Source of the DNA: Ahaetulla prasina
Lineage: Eukaryota > Chordata > Lepidosauria > Squamata > Colubridae
NCBI RefSeq assembly: GCF_028640845.1
Contig: NC_080539.1
Location: forward strand, 193,821,436 to 193,885,435
Reading direction: 5' to 3'
DNA: 64,000 bases
Shown: positions 35,239-45,134 of the stretch, piece by piece
Layout: each line of letters opens with the position of its first letter
How positions within the stretch are numbered: position 1 is the stretch's first letter
Made by a program: the position numbers and the translations under genes
The notes under the pieces: generated by a model
Told to the model about the DNA's origin: nothing
Seen by the model: the letters and a program-made list of their open reading frames with translations, nothing else
Databases searched by the model: none

Positions 35239-35489
35239 GAGCAAGGTACGGGCCATCAGGAAGGCCCCGGTTCCAAAGAACAAAACGGAGTTACAGGCAT
35301 TCTTAGGTCTGATCAACTTCTACGCAGTATTCTTAAGGAATAAGGCAACAGTAGCCGAGTGGCTGCATAAATTACTAGCAAAGACGGCTGCATGGTCTTG
35401 GGGAAAGGCGGAAGCTAGGGCATTCGAAGGGTAAAGAATCTCCTAACGGTGATAGCCTCCTTATCCAATACAATGGCACGCTGCCATTA

Positions 35490-35900
35490 GTGTTAAGCTG
35501 CGATGCATCTCCCTATGGGGTGGGGCCTGTGCTCAGCCACAGGTTACCAAATGGCACAGAAGCCCCTATTCCATACTACTCCCGAACCATGTCATCAACT
35601 GAAAGGAATTATAGCCAGCTTGATAAGGAAGCCTTGGCTATAGTCTCCGGAGTAAAGAAATTCCATGAATATGTATTTGGTCGTGATTTTGAAATCATCA
35701 CGGACCATAGACCTTGCTAGGTCTGCTGGCAGGCGATCACCAACGCCCGTGGCACTTTCGCCCAGACTGACCCGATGGACTATCTTCCTGGCAGCGTATT
35801 CTTACAAATTACTACACCGGCCAGGAAAGGAATTAGGCATGCAGACGCCTGAGCAGATGCCCGTTACCAGAGACTATCAAGACCCCACTCCGGGATACCA
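35490..35900 (+). pseudogene. Gypsy-1 RNase H domain
   Basis: SCDASPYGVGPVLSHRLPNG (catalytic Asp in CDAS), YYSRTMSSTERNYSQLDKEA (catalytic Glu region) and FEIITDHRP (catalytic Asp in TDH) are visible. A frameshift after DHRP moves the rest to another frame, with LTRWTIFLAAYSYKLLHRPG and a degraded ADALSR end. Confidence 0.8.
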
Positions 35901-36129
35901 GTTCTGCTAATTGACTCTTTGGACTCTGGCCCAGTCACATCCAAAGAGGTGGCTCGGCTTCGTATAAGGACATTACAATAAGAACTGTGATTGGTTGGGT
36001 ACAAAGAGGTTGGCCCGCTGCGCCGGGCGAGCGGTTTAAAGAGTTTGTAAAAAAACGTGGGGAACTCTCAGCTCAAGGGGGGTGCCTGCTATGGGGGGAT
36101 CGAGTGGTGATCCCGGAGATTGAGGAAAA

Positions 36130-37284
36130 GGTATTGATCTCCTTCACGAAGGCCACCCAGGGATCGTGAGGATGAAGGGTCTAGCGAGAAGCTATGTGTG
36201 GTGGCCCTTAATGGACTCGGAAATTGCTGAGGGTAGGGAAATGCCAGGCCTGCCAGGAGTCCAGACCGCTACCCCCAACGGCCCCAATTCGGGAATGGGA
36301 GAGACCCCAGGGCCCCTGGTCTAGGATCCATATCGACTTTGCCGGCCCCTTCCACGGCCAAACCTTTCTGGTAGTAGTCGATGCCTACTCCAAATGGCTG
36401 GAAATCATTCTCATGAAATCCATGACAGCCGAGGCCGTGATTTCAGTCCTACGGCACCTACTTGGAACCCACGGGTTGCCCGACACTTTAGTCTCCGATA
36501 ACGCCCGCAATTCACGGCAACCCAGTTTGAGGGTACTTGGCAGAGGAGGGCATCCGCATGTCCTCTCGGCGCCTTTCCACCCTGCGACGAACGGCCTTGC
36601 AGAACGTTTCGTTCGGAGCGCAAAGGAAGCATTGTCCAGAATCAGGCCAGGCAATTGGCAAACAAAAATTGATACATATTTAGCAGTCCAACACAGAACC
36701 CCCTGTGTCACAACTGGCCGCAGCCCGGCCGAGCTATTAATGGGTCGGAAGCTTAGATGCCCACTAGACCGCTTAAACCCAAACTACACACCAGACGGTT
36801 ACAAAGGGGCACACGGTAAAACAAGAGGATGGCAATAGACCTAGTGTGGGCACACAACTACAGCGAGGGCCCGACCTGGTTAGCAGGAAAATCCTAGAAA
36901 TAACAGGACCAAAATCATATCTAGTAGAGATAGAGGATGGCCGGGTATGGAAGCGCCACATAGACCAAATAAGGAAACGCATAACCGTAAATCAGAATCA
37001 GACGAAACAGGCCCTGACTATTCAATGTTTGAATCCACAGCTGACTCAAACCCGGGCAACGCGGGACTTATCTGAGTTCCAGGAGGTCCAGCGACGCCAA
37101 CCGGTTCCTCCTGAAGACAGCAGGGACGACTCTGCAATAATCCAGGGCCGGATGGCCTAGAGGAGGAGCTGAGAGGAACAAACAGTCCCTCCGGTCAGCT
37201 CGACTCACTCCCAGAGAATGAATTGCGCAGGTCTGAAAGAGTCAGGAGACGCCCAGTCTACTTGCGTGATTACGTCGAAAAATG
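36130..37284 (+). pseudogene. Gypsy-1 integrase and C-terminus
   Basis: The HHCC zinc finger begins EGHPGIV (about 36150) and continues as GKCQACQESRP. The core shows the DDE triad: Asp in RIHIDFAGPF (36335-36337), Asp in LVSDNA (36497-36499) and Glu in TNGLAERFVR (36602-36604). About 25 residues after SDN are misread between two compensating frameshifts. The C-terminal module has ILEITGPKSYLVEIEDG, and the protein ends near RRRPVYLRDYVEK and a stop at about 37285. Integrase would insert element cDNA into the genome. Confidence 0.8.
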
Positions 37285-37336
37285 AGATGTAAATATTATG
37301 TAAATATTGGTAAAGTGTTTTCTGGGAGGGAAGGAG

Positions 37337-37514
37337 TGTAATGTATCTTTAAAAGTTTTGGCGGGAAAAAAGCACGTTGCTGATTGGTTGAAGCCACCGG
37401 CTAAACTGTATATAAGGAGAGGTTTTCCCGGGCACTGCCTGCTGGGTTCACCATATAGTAAAGAGCTGTTGTCACTATCCTGGTCTCCTGCCTCGTTATT
37501 GCCCGAATCTAACA
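37337..37514 (+). repeat. 3' LTR of Gypsy-1 (178 bp)
   Basis: It starts TGTAATGTATC after the polypurine tract GGGAGGGAAGGAG and ends ATCTAACA. It contains GGCGGGAAAA, a TATA-like CTGTATATAAGGAGAG and TAAAGAGCTGTTGTCACT. The same blocks in the same order occur in the 176-bp LTR at 57969-58144, which supports both boundaries. Confidence 0.85.
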
Positions 37515-37521
37515 TTAATGG

Positions 37522-38389
37522 TTTTGGAAATGTGTCCACATGCTACACAATTCAAGGAAAAGTTTCCAGTGTACCAAGGTGCCAGGAAATATTTCTTATA
37601 AGTGGTTCAATATGGATTATCTTTAATAGTGCAGCACCATGCTAGCTTCCTTGATTCCCAAAATGACAGAAAAGAAAATCAAAAAGAGGGCAAAGAAATT
37701 CTTAAAGTTAACTGTCTCAAAATACATTGCCTAACTTAAAATAACATACAGCTGCCATGAAACAAACTGTATAAAAGAGTTGTCACAAAGCATGTGTGGG
37801 AAAAGTTGAAAAAGCCTCTACAGAGAAAATGTGCAAAAGAATTCTAGGATAAGGAGATAGAATGTAGATGTTTTTATGCATTGCTTTGTTTAGAATACAA
37901 GGAGCAGATTGTAGTACAATGAGCAGTTTTGGATTCATAAACCTAAATGTTGCCCAGTTACTTGTGGCAGTCCAGCACTGGCTTGATCAGTCTCTTAGGG
38001 CTGGCAGATGGTCATGGCAAGGATTTGGCAGATATGGCTTTGGCAAGATTGCATCATCACTATGGTAATTCAAGGAGAGGCGACTCATTGTCCTTCCCTT
38101 CCAACTCCCAATAGGAGACCAACGAAGTTAGTCATTCCAATAGTATTTAAACAAATAGAAAGTACTATGTATACAGGAAATACTTTAAAAGATAACTATA
38201 TGTGAATAATAAAAAGTCATAATCAACTTTACAAATGTAGCAAGACAAACATGTCTTACAAAACATGTCTTATAAAAAACATGTAAGGGATGTATTAGTC
38301 ACTGTTCTGACCTAGGCTTCCTTAGACAGTATACAGCACAAACTTACTTCTGGCAAACCTGTTTAATTCAGACGGCTGTGAATTATTGT
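37522..38389. other. Spacer, nothing recognised
   Basis: No supported feature. Confidence 0.4.
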
Positions 38390-38800
38390 CATTCCCAGTG
38401 GAAAGGCTTATCAAACTGTCTTGCAGAGGAGTGTTTACAAACACTCACCTTATCACCTTTGGAATGCTGCCAAAGAACTAATTGCCACACGCAGGGCAAG
38501 GCCAAACTTAGCACAGAGTCAAATGGAACTTCTCCACAGCTTTTACTGACCAGATGAACTAATTGCTTCCTGAAAAAGCTCACATCCTGTTTGCTTCTCT
38601 TTTATGTCTTTTGGGAGGGGCCAATCATCTCCAAGCCTTACTCCCAAGTCGACCCTGTTTCTTAATTGTTCCTGTCTCCTGGCAGTTCTGCACATGCACA
38701 CACTGGGAACAGGCTCACACTGCTATGGGCCTATACTAGGTCACCCAGGGCCTGAAATGGGACAATGGGCACACACCTGCTCTGGTATTTCTCTCAGAGG
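38390..38800 (-). repeat. Possible LTR-like dispersed repeat
   Basis: On the minus strand there is a CCAAT-bearing stretch (GATTGGCCCCTCCC near 38615-38630), then ACATAAAAGAGAAGCAAAC as a TATA-like motif. The layout resembles the LTR at 63415-63858 without clear sequence identity. No partner LTR or duplication was found. Confidence 0.3.
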
Positions 38801-39189
38801 AATAGCTACATGATCTTTGATTAGGAAAACTTTTAAGTGCCCCCCCCCGCATTATGGTCAGATTATTAGACCCATTATATTGGTCTCCTCCCAGAGACTG
38901 AAGGACCTGAATGGGTTCCAGAGGAAGCTGGGAGCTGTTACTCTGTTCCAACTGAGGCCTTGGATTGGATTCATTCCATCACTCCCCAAGGTTTACTGAG
39001 AAGCTGAGTGAGATGAAATGGAAGAAGAGATATCTAGAGTCCTGCTGAAACTCACCTAAAGATGAACTCAACTGAACATGGATTAGAGCCACATTAAAGC
39101 CTATTTTTGGTAATAATGGAGGCGAAACAGCAGTACTTCTCTGGTGCACCTTTCTTTTATTGTGTATGCAGATTCCTGCCCCACAGCCT

Positions 39190-39825
39190 TGTTTCAGGTG
39201 ACAAAAGCCCTCTTGGGTAAGAGGGGCTTGAAGAATCTTTTCTAGGGGTGTGTGGAAGAATTTGCATAACATCTTTTGGAGATAAATTCACTCAGCTTCG
39301 ATCTCAGCTGGACTCTGGCCTTGTTGCAGGTCCAGAGAAGATGGTTGTGGAGCAGTCTTGCCTGGTAATCTAGGAACAGTTTGAACATGTTGGGTCTCAG
39401 GAAATGAACAGGATTCTTAGGAGCCAAGTTATTTGAAGGGCCACTTTCTCCTGATTATATCTGCCTGTTCCATCAGGTCTGGCAAAAGAAGCACATTACA
39501 GGTCCTATCTATAAGAAGTTCCAGGAAATGGGAATTCTCTTCCGTGGTGCCTGCCTTATGGATCATCTCCCCACCCCCACTCTGAAGTGAGACTGGCTCC
39601 ATCCCTGTTGATTTTTCAGAAGTCCCAGATGACTGCTGAGATACTGAGGTGACACCATTATTGTCTTCTCTTAGAATTTGTGACTTTTATTTTTATAATA
39701 AGAATTTTGTTTATATATTAACTGTTTTACAGTTTTATTGTATACCATCCAGAAACACTTTTTTATGAGATGGGTAGCCATATCAGTTTGATGAATAAAT
39801 AAATAAAATAAATCAATAAAAACAA
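39190..39825 (+). mobile_element. L2-type LINE 3' end (old)
   Basis: Near 39550-39620 the plus strand is like the L2 C-terminus ending (TGAGACTGGCTCCATCCCTG, normally coding VRLAPSL). The tail GTATACCATCCAGAAACAC to GAGATGGGTAGCCATATCA resembles CCGCCCAGAG...GGCGGCATATAAAT tails and ends in AATAAATAAATAAAAT at about 39795-39825. Strong decay prevents a precise 5' limit. Confidence 0.5.
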
Positions 39826-39861
39826 GCTGCTTTAATGTGCTCCACAAAAGGCAAATCTGCT

Positions 39862-39900
39862 AGAGCACTGTTTCTCAACTTTGGCAGCTTTTAAGGTGTG
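39862..39900. mobile_element. Palindromic MITE fragment interrupted by the LTR element
   Basis: CACTGTTTCTCAACTTTGGC with AGCTTTTAAGGTGTG is the left part of a MITE of the 56706-56830 type. It resumes after the LTR element at 41388 as GTGTGTAGATTTCAACTG. Together they show that the LTR element landed inside an existing MITE. Confidence 0.6.
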
Positions 39901-40277
39901 TGTCAGGCCTGGAAACCATATTAAACTTTAGGTTTCCAGACGCTGCCACATTTTTATCTTGAGGGGAGGAGGGGGGGTTGAGGGGTATGGTAACATTCTT
40001 CAAGCGGTCAAGGTCGGATGGTGTTCACGTCTGCAGGAAGAGTGGCAAGAAGTTACTCGAATGAACTGGAAGAACGTGGGACCGTGTGATCATCAGAGGG
40101 GTCAGGGGGGTGGGACTATTGGGGGTTGTATAACTGGGGAAACGAATCTGGAACTTCAGTTTTGGGAATTGCACTCATCGTGTGCCAGTCTCCTCATGCT
40201 AGTAAAGGTCTCTGAGAAAAAGAAAAAATGCCTCTGAGTCTCTTTTACGCAGAAGAGGTATTTCTGGAACCTTGACA
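39901..40277 (+). repeat. 5' LTR of the chromodomain element
   Basis: Begins TGTCAGGCCTGG and ends ACCTTGACA. A small hairpin (TGGAAACC with GGTTTCCA) lies at its start. It has T and T where the 3' LTR has C and C (near 40021 and 40148). Confidence 0.95.
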
Positions 40278-40405
40278 TTATTCCCAAAACTCCAAAAACT
40301 TTCTTTTGCTAACGGTACCCTCTCCTCCTCTCAGAGGGGGCCCGTTAGAGGGGTGCTGGGCCCCAGTCTCTGCAATCTCCACAGCGGTGCAAAGACCCAG
40401 TGAAG

Positions 40406-40717
40406 ATGGAAGAGCAGCAAATTGAAAGCGTAGAAGGAGCCACGAAACAGGATTCTAACGATTTAGTAGAAGTCACCTATTTCCCATCTGACAACAGGAC
40501 CCGAAGCCCCGAAAAGGAAGAGCCTGCTTGTCCGCTTGGAGCACGCCCCAAGGACTCTGATTCATGGGTGAGCTGCCAGTCGGGAGAAAACATTTCCCCG
40601 GGGGGGAATGGAGAGCCCCCTCCCTCTTCTCAACCTCACTGGAGGGCAATAAAACCTGGAGAATCGGGAGAGTCCCTGGATTGGGACCTGAGAAACCCCC
40701 TTGATAATCCAAGGTGA
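40406..40717 (+). CDS. 103-aa hydrophilic protein, gag-start or novel leader ORF
   Basis: The ATG at 40406 follows the 5' leader and opens an acidic, proline- and serine-rich frame (EEQQIESVEGATKQDSNDLV, later SPEKEEPACPLGARP). It has no zinc knuckle or recognisable gag fold. It stops at a TGA at 40715-40717, overlapping the chromodomain frame by about 25 bases in a different phase. It may be the gag start of the parental chromovirus; that is inference from position. Confidence 0.45.
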   Translation: MEEQQIESVEGATKQDSNDLVEVTYFPSDNRTRSPEKEEPACPLGARPKDSDSWVSCQSGENISPGGNGEPPPSSQPHWRAIKPGESGESLDWDLRNPLDNPR

Positions 40718-40922
40718 AACCCACTATGAAATCAAGAAAATTCTTGACTCTAGACTCTACAGAGGTCAATTACAATACTTAGTCCACTGGAAGGGATACC
40801 CATTATCTGAATCTACTTGGGTCAAAAGTTGGAAAGTGAATGCGGACAATTTAATTAAACAATTTCACGACACTTTCCCTGACAAACCTAAGAAACCTCT
40901 TGGAGAGGGGAGGGGGGGGTAG
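40692..40922 (+). CDS. Chromodomain (end of a chromovirus integrase)
   Basis: The open frame reads ETPLIIQGETHYEIKKILDS, RLYRGQLQYLVHWKGYPLSE, STWVKSWKVNADNLIKQFHD, TFPDKP, then a stop at 40920. This is the full chromodomain: the YEIKKIL strand, YLVHWKGY with the aromatic-cage Trp, STW with the third cage position, and the C-terminal helix. The usual Glu after STW is Val. No ATG heads the frame and a stop lies just upstream, so expression would need frameshifting from the upstream ORF, or none occurs. Confidence 0.8.
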   Translation, partial: ETPLIIQGETHYEIKKILDSRLYRGQLQYLVHWKGYPLSESTWVKSWKVNADNLIKQFHDTFPDKPKKPLGEGRGG

Positions 40923-41010
40923 AAGGGAATTGTGGACCATTGGCACTTTTCTTTATCGACTCTTTGTTTTTCTTTCCTAGGATATAGTTTCTTTTCCAAG
41001 AGGGGACGCC

Positions 41011-41387
41011 TGTCAGGCCTGGAAACCATATTAAACTTTAGGTTTCCAGACGCTGCCACATTTTTATCTTGAGGGGAGGAGGGGGGGTTGAGGGGTATGG
41101 TAACATTCTTCAAGCGGTCAAGGTCGGATGGCGTTCACGTCTGCAGGAAGAGTGGCAAGAAGTTACTCGAATGAACTGGAAGAACGTGGGACCGTGTGAT
41201 CATCAGAGGGGTCAGGGGGGTGGGACTATTGGGGGTTGTATAACTGGGGAAACGAATCCGGAACTTCAGTTTTGGGAATTGCACTCATCGTGTGCCAGTC
41301 TCCTCATGCTAGTAAAGGTCTCTGAGAAAAAGAAAAAATGCCTCTGAGTCTCTTTTACGCAGAAGAGGTATTTCTGGAACCTTGACA
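41011..41387 (+). repeat. 3' LTR of the chromodomain element
   Basis: Same as the 5' LTR except two substitutions. It is followed at once by the GTGTG duplication (41388-41392). Confidence 0.95.
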
Positions 41388-41654
41388 GTGTGTAGATTTC
41401 AACTGTCTACTGCTCTAGATAGTTCATTGTGTTTCTATCTAACTTGTGGCTGTTAAAAGAATGGGACACTTTTCAAGGAGCAGTGCTGGTAACTTTTCCC
41501 AGGAAATTTGCTTCTACTCATCTTTTTTATTGAAAAAAATAACTCGAACAAGGAAGTGGGGTCCACAACTACGGCTACACCTGATAGGAGGTTGCTGATC
41601 CCACCTGAAGGAGTTACAGAATAGTCCTTGTGCTAGATGCTGATGGTAATGAGA

Positions 41655-42186
41655 GTCTAGGGCAGGGGTAGTCAACCTTTTTATACCTACTGCCCACTTT
41701 TGTATCTCTGTTAAGTAGTACAATTTTCTAACCGCCCACCGGTTCCACAGTAATGTGCTGTGTATTGTCATCTGCGCATGCCTCTCGCGCATCGTAGATT
41801 GGGGTTGGAGGGGTGCTGGCTACCAGCTCTGCTTGTCTGTTACAGCTGGGTGGTGTGGGGCGAGATGCGCGAGCTATTCTGGGATGAGGGTCTTTTGTTT
41901 GCAGTCACACTCTAGCGCCATTTAGTTTCACTTACGTAATGTGAACTAAACTTATGCGTGGACGATACAAATAATATATTTTCAGAAATTTTAATTGTCC
42001 CGGGGAAATTTATGAAAACCTAATGAAAATGTTTTTAAATAATGCTATGAAATTTTTTTAAAAAGTCAATTAAATTTTAAAAAAGGAAAGTGCTTCAGTA
42101 TCGGACAAACCCCTAACGCCCACCATGAAAGCTGGAACGCCCACTAGTGGGTGGTAGGGACCAGGTTGACTACCACTGGTCTAGGG
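41655..42186. mobile_element. Non-autonomous hAT element (516 bp), perfect 8-bp duplication
   Basis: The element spans 41663-42178, beginning CAGGGGTAGTCAACCTTTTT and ending AGGTTGACTACCACTG. The flanks are identical, GTCTAGGG at 41655-41662 and 42179-42186. It carries GCCCAC motifs near both ends and an A/T-rich right half; no transposase frame. Confidence 0.9.
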
Positions 42187-42265
42187 GGTTGCTGATGAAG
42201 AAATTTATGCACACAAATTCCAGTCATACATTTTTTGGATTTGGCCTTGGGAGTCAGGATTACAA

Positions 42266-42958
42266 CTGTGCCAACTCAGTAAGCTCAAACTGCCTAAGGA
42301 GCTGCTGATTCAGTTCTACAGAGGAATTATTGAGTCTGTCATTTGCACCTCTATAACTGTCTGGTCGGTTCTGCAACCCAACAAGAAAAACACAGACTTC
42401 AGAGGATAATTAGAACTGCAGAAAAAATAATTGCTACCAACCTGCCTTCCATTGAGGACCTGTATACTGCACGAATCAAGAAGAGGGCCGTGAAAATATT
42501 TGCAGATCCCTCGCATCCTGGACATAAACTGTTTCAACTCCTACCCTCAAAACGACGCTATAGAGCACTGCACACCAGAACAACTAGACACAAGAACAGT
42601 TTTTTCCCGAAGGCCATCACTCTGCTAAACAAATAATTCCCTCAACACTGTCAGACTATTTACTGAATCTGCACTACTATTAATCGTCTCATAGTTCCCA
42701 TCACCAATCTCTTTCCACTTATGACTGTATGACTATAACTTGTTGCTGGCAATCCTTATGATTTATATTGATATATTGACCATCAATTGTGTTGTAAATG
42801 TTGTACCTTGATGAACGTATCTTTTCTTTTATGTACACTGAGAGCATATGCACCAAGACAAATTCCTTGTGTGTCCAATCACACTTGGCCAATAAAATTC
42901 TATTCTATTCTATTCTATTCTATTCTATTCTATTCTATTCTATTCTATTCTATTCTAT
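42266..42958 (+). mobile_element. Second L2/Maui-like LINE copy, 3' end only
   Basis: It is 5'-truncated inside the C-terminal coding region and matches 12125-12796 almost base for base; I count about eight substitutions and a one-base deletion that shifts the frame near 42364. Coding blocks IEDLYTARIKKRAVKIFADP and RTTRHKNSFFPKAITLLN end at the normal stop. The 3' UTR ends in (ATTCT)n at 42897-42958, about 12 units. Confidence 0.9.
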
Positions 42959-44670
42959 TTCACATTGTTCCTTCTAAGCAGTGGAAATTGGACTGGATGC
43001 ATTTTTGAATGATACATTATTCTTTAATTGCAGGGAAAATATCCAACATTTTACAGTAATGCTCATACTGTAATCCAAAGTGAATCCTTTCCCATATTAT
43101 AAGATCCTAAAATGGGGGAATTATGTAAAACATTACTAAAATGTTTATTTAGAGACATTCATTTTAATTTATGATAATTAGCTTAATTTATAATATTTGG
43201 GGTAAAGCAAAATGTTTTAGAAAATGAAATAGATTGGTAACAAACTTGAAACATTACTGCAGAACAGTTAGAAACACGTATGCCACATATAATTTTCTTT
43301 CTAAAAAAACAGCTTAAAAATGTAATACCATTTCCTGAATAGTTTCCCAAGACTTTTTTCATTGTGTTTGCTGGGAGCAGATAAACCTTCATAGATCCAT
43401 ACAATATAGTATTGTCTTTTTTAAAGACTTTTACATAATGCAAGAGAAAATCTGTGTGATTTAATCCTGGGTGGGGGGCTGGCAAATAAACAAGATAAAA
43501 AGAACAAAATGAAAAGGAGCAAACATATCCCATTTCTCACATAATTTCATAGTTATATTCAAATATTTTTTTGGAAGTTTTATCTCAAATTATTTCAATT
43601 TCACTACATATGCTTAAAAACTGCACATTTTCTTAACTTATTAGATTCCTTGTTACCCCATTCCTCCTCTTTTCAATATTTTATAATCCTCTAATCTTTA
43701 ACATAAATTTTAGTTTTACATTATTATATAATGCTTTTTATATTCTTCTCTATCATTGCTGCATGCAGCTCATTTCTTTAATATTCCAGCTCTGTAATAA
43801 TTTCTTATATTTCTTGCTTAAATGACAGTTGTATACTTCTTATTGTCCATTGTTTTCTACTTTATTCTTTGATGTTATGAATCTTAAAGGTCAACCATCT
43901 GGTTACAAAAATCCTCCTTTGAAATTGTCCTGAAATCACAAAGACATTTCCCTCCTGTATTTCTTCTTCTGCCTTTAGGTGTCAGTCTTTAGTCTACAGT
44001 TACAACCCACAATTAACAAAGTATCCATTTTCGAGCTGCACCTTTTTTCTCTTTGTTTCAATTTGTTACCTCTTTTCCATCCTGTTTAAATAGTTTCATT
44101 ATAATCCTTTAAATCCAAATTTATAAAGAATAGAGGAACTGGGAGATGCTCAATTAAAATCCATTTTTTAAAATCTTAATTAATTCCTCTCTTTTTTCTT
44201 CTTGCTTATAATCTTTAAATATTCGATAAAAGCCTCCAAAATTCTCTGAGGTCAATTTTAATTAAAAGTAATATTTTTCTTTGTTTTCTCTATTCAGTTG
44301 GGGCTCTAGACTTAGGTTCCAAGCCAACTTTTGTCAGGTTTTAGGTATCATTAATTATTTCCTTCTGTTTTCATTTCCTGTTTAATTTAGCTGCTATTTC
44401 TCAATTTTTTTAAAAATGCTTGTTGGCAAAATTGCTCCTAGTGCCTCTTCGTGAGCTGATATTAACTCACCCGGCTTCAATATCTTGTTCAGTACTTATG
44501 CTTTATTCTCCTGCCCATTCTTGTGGCCGTCCTGACTTCAGGCAGCTGGTGATGGCTGCGGTCCTCCTCGCTGGGTCAAGGGAAAAGAGCTGGAGCTACA
44601 GGGAATTTGCAACTTCCCTGTCCACTCCAGCAGCTCCCTCATTCTTCACTACCCCTTCAGGGCAGCTAGT
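42959..44670 (-). other. A/T-rich region, possibly L1-like 5' part on the minus strand
   Basis: From about 43550 the minus strand is purine-rich and lysine-codon rich, similar in texture to the L1-like element at 19954-21674, and turns GC-rich near 44450-44670. No ORF1 or ORF2 motif could be confirmed. Bases 42959-43550 show nothing recognisable. Confidence 0.25.
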
Positions 44671-44882
44671 GTCTAGACCAGAGGTCACCAACCTTTTGGA
44701 TCTCTGGGACCACTAAATTCATAATTTTAAATCCCGAGGACCACTAATATGATTTTTTAAAAAAAGATAAATAGTATTTAGTGCAATATAAAAATGAAAA
44801 TAATTTTTCTGCGGACCACCAAAATTTTCTTGCAGACCACTAGTGGTCCACGGACCACTGGTTGGTGACCACTGGTCCAGAC
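44671..44882. mobile_element. Short non-autonomous hAT element (196 bp)
   Basis: The element spans 44679-44874, starting CAGAGGTCACCAACCTTTTG and ending GGTTGGTGACCACTG. Flanks GTCTAGAC and GTCCAGAC agree at 7 of 8 bases. GGACCACTA motifs repeat inside. Confidence 0.85.
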
Positions 44883-44985
44883 TAGACCCCCATATCAAGG
44901 GGATTTACGGCACTCACCCCGGAGCTCTCATGCCGTTCCGTCGCGACGCTGGCCACGCCTCTCTAGCACCTTTCTATATTCCTGT

Positions 44986-45134
44986 TTTTAAAAATTTCCT
45001 CCAGAATAAAAATGGTTTGGATTCATCTGATTGTATCAACAGGTCTTTTTCTCATGTTAAAACCATAGACTTAAGACTGAGTATGTTGTCCAGAAAGACA
45101 AATTGATCACTATGGGCAACAGAGTTGAATAAAA
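44986..45134. repeat. Duplicated 150-bp segment, copy 1
   Basis: From TTTTAAAAATTTCCTCCAGA to CAGAGTTGAATAAAA the sequence equals 53950-54104 except for one 5-base length difference (GTATGTTGTCC here, GTATGTTTTGCTGTCC there). The origin is unknown. Confidence 0.9.

Larger units (their letters stand above)
34470..37514 (+). mobile_element. Ty3/gypsy element, Mag-like (K02A2.6-like), 5'-truncated
   Basis: Pol runs RT, RNase H, integrase zinc finger, integrase core and C-terminal module, then a polypurine tract (about 37324-37336) and a 178-bp 3' LTR. The 5' LTR, gag, protease and first part of RT are missing. TTAATGG occurs right at the left junction (34462-34468) and right after the LTR (37515-37521). 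Several frameshifts make it inactive. It is related to, but distinct from, the copies at 57969-63414. Confidence 0.85.
39896..41392 (+). mobile_element. Compact, young LTR element carrying only a chromodomain
   Basis: Two 377-bp LTRs (39901-40277 and 41011-41387) differ at two positions. They flank a 733-bp interior and are themselves flanked by GTGTG on both sides. The interior has a 103-codon frame and an overlapping chromodomain frame, but no protease, RT, RNase H or integrase. Chromodomains sit at the integrase C-terminus of chromoviruses (Ty3/gypsy) and steer insertion to modified histones. This is therefore a non-autonomous derivative of a chromovirus that kept both ends of the coding region. 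A purine run AAGAGGGGA lies just before the 3' LTR. Confidence 0.85.
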
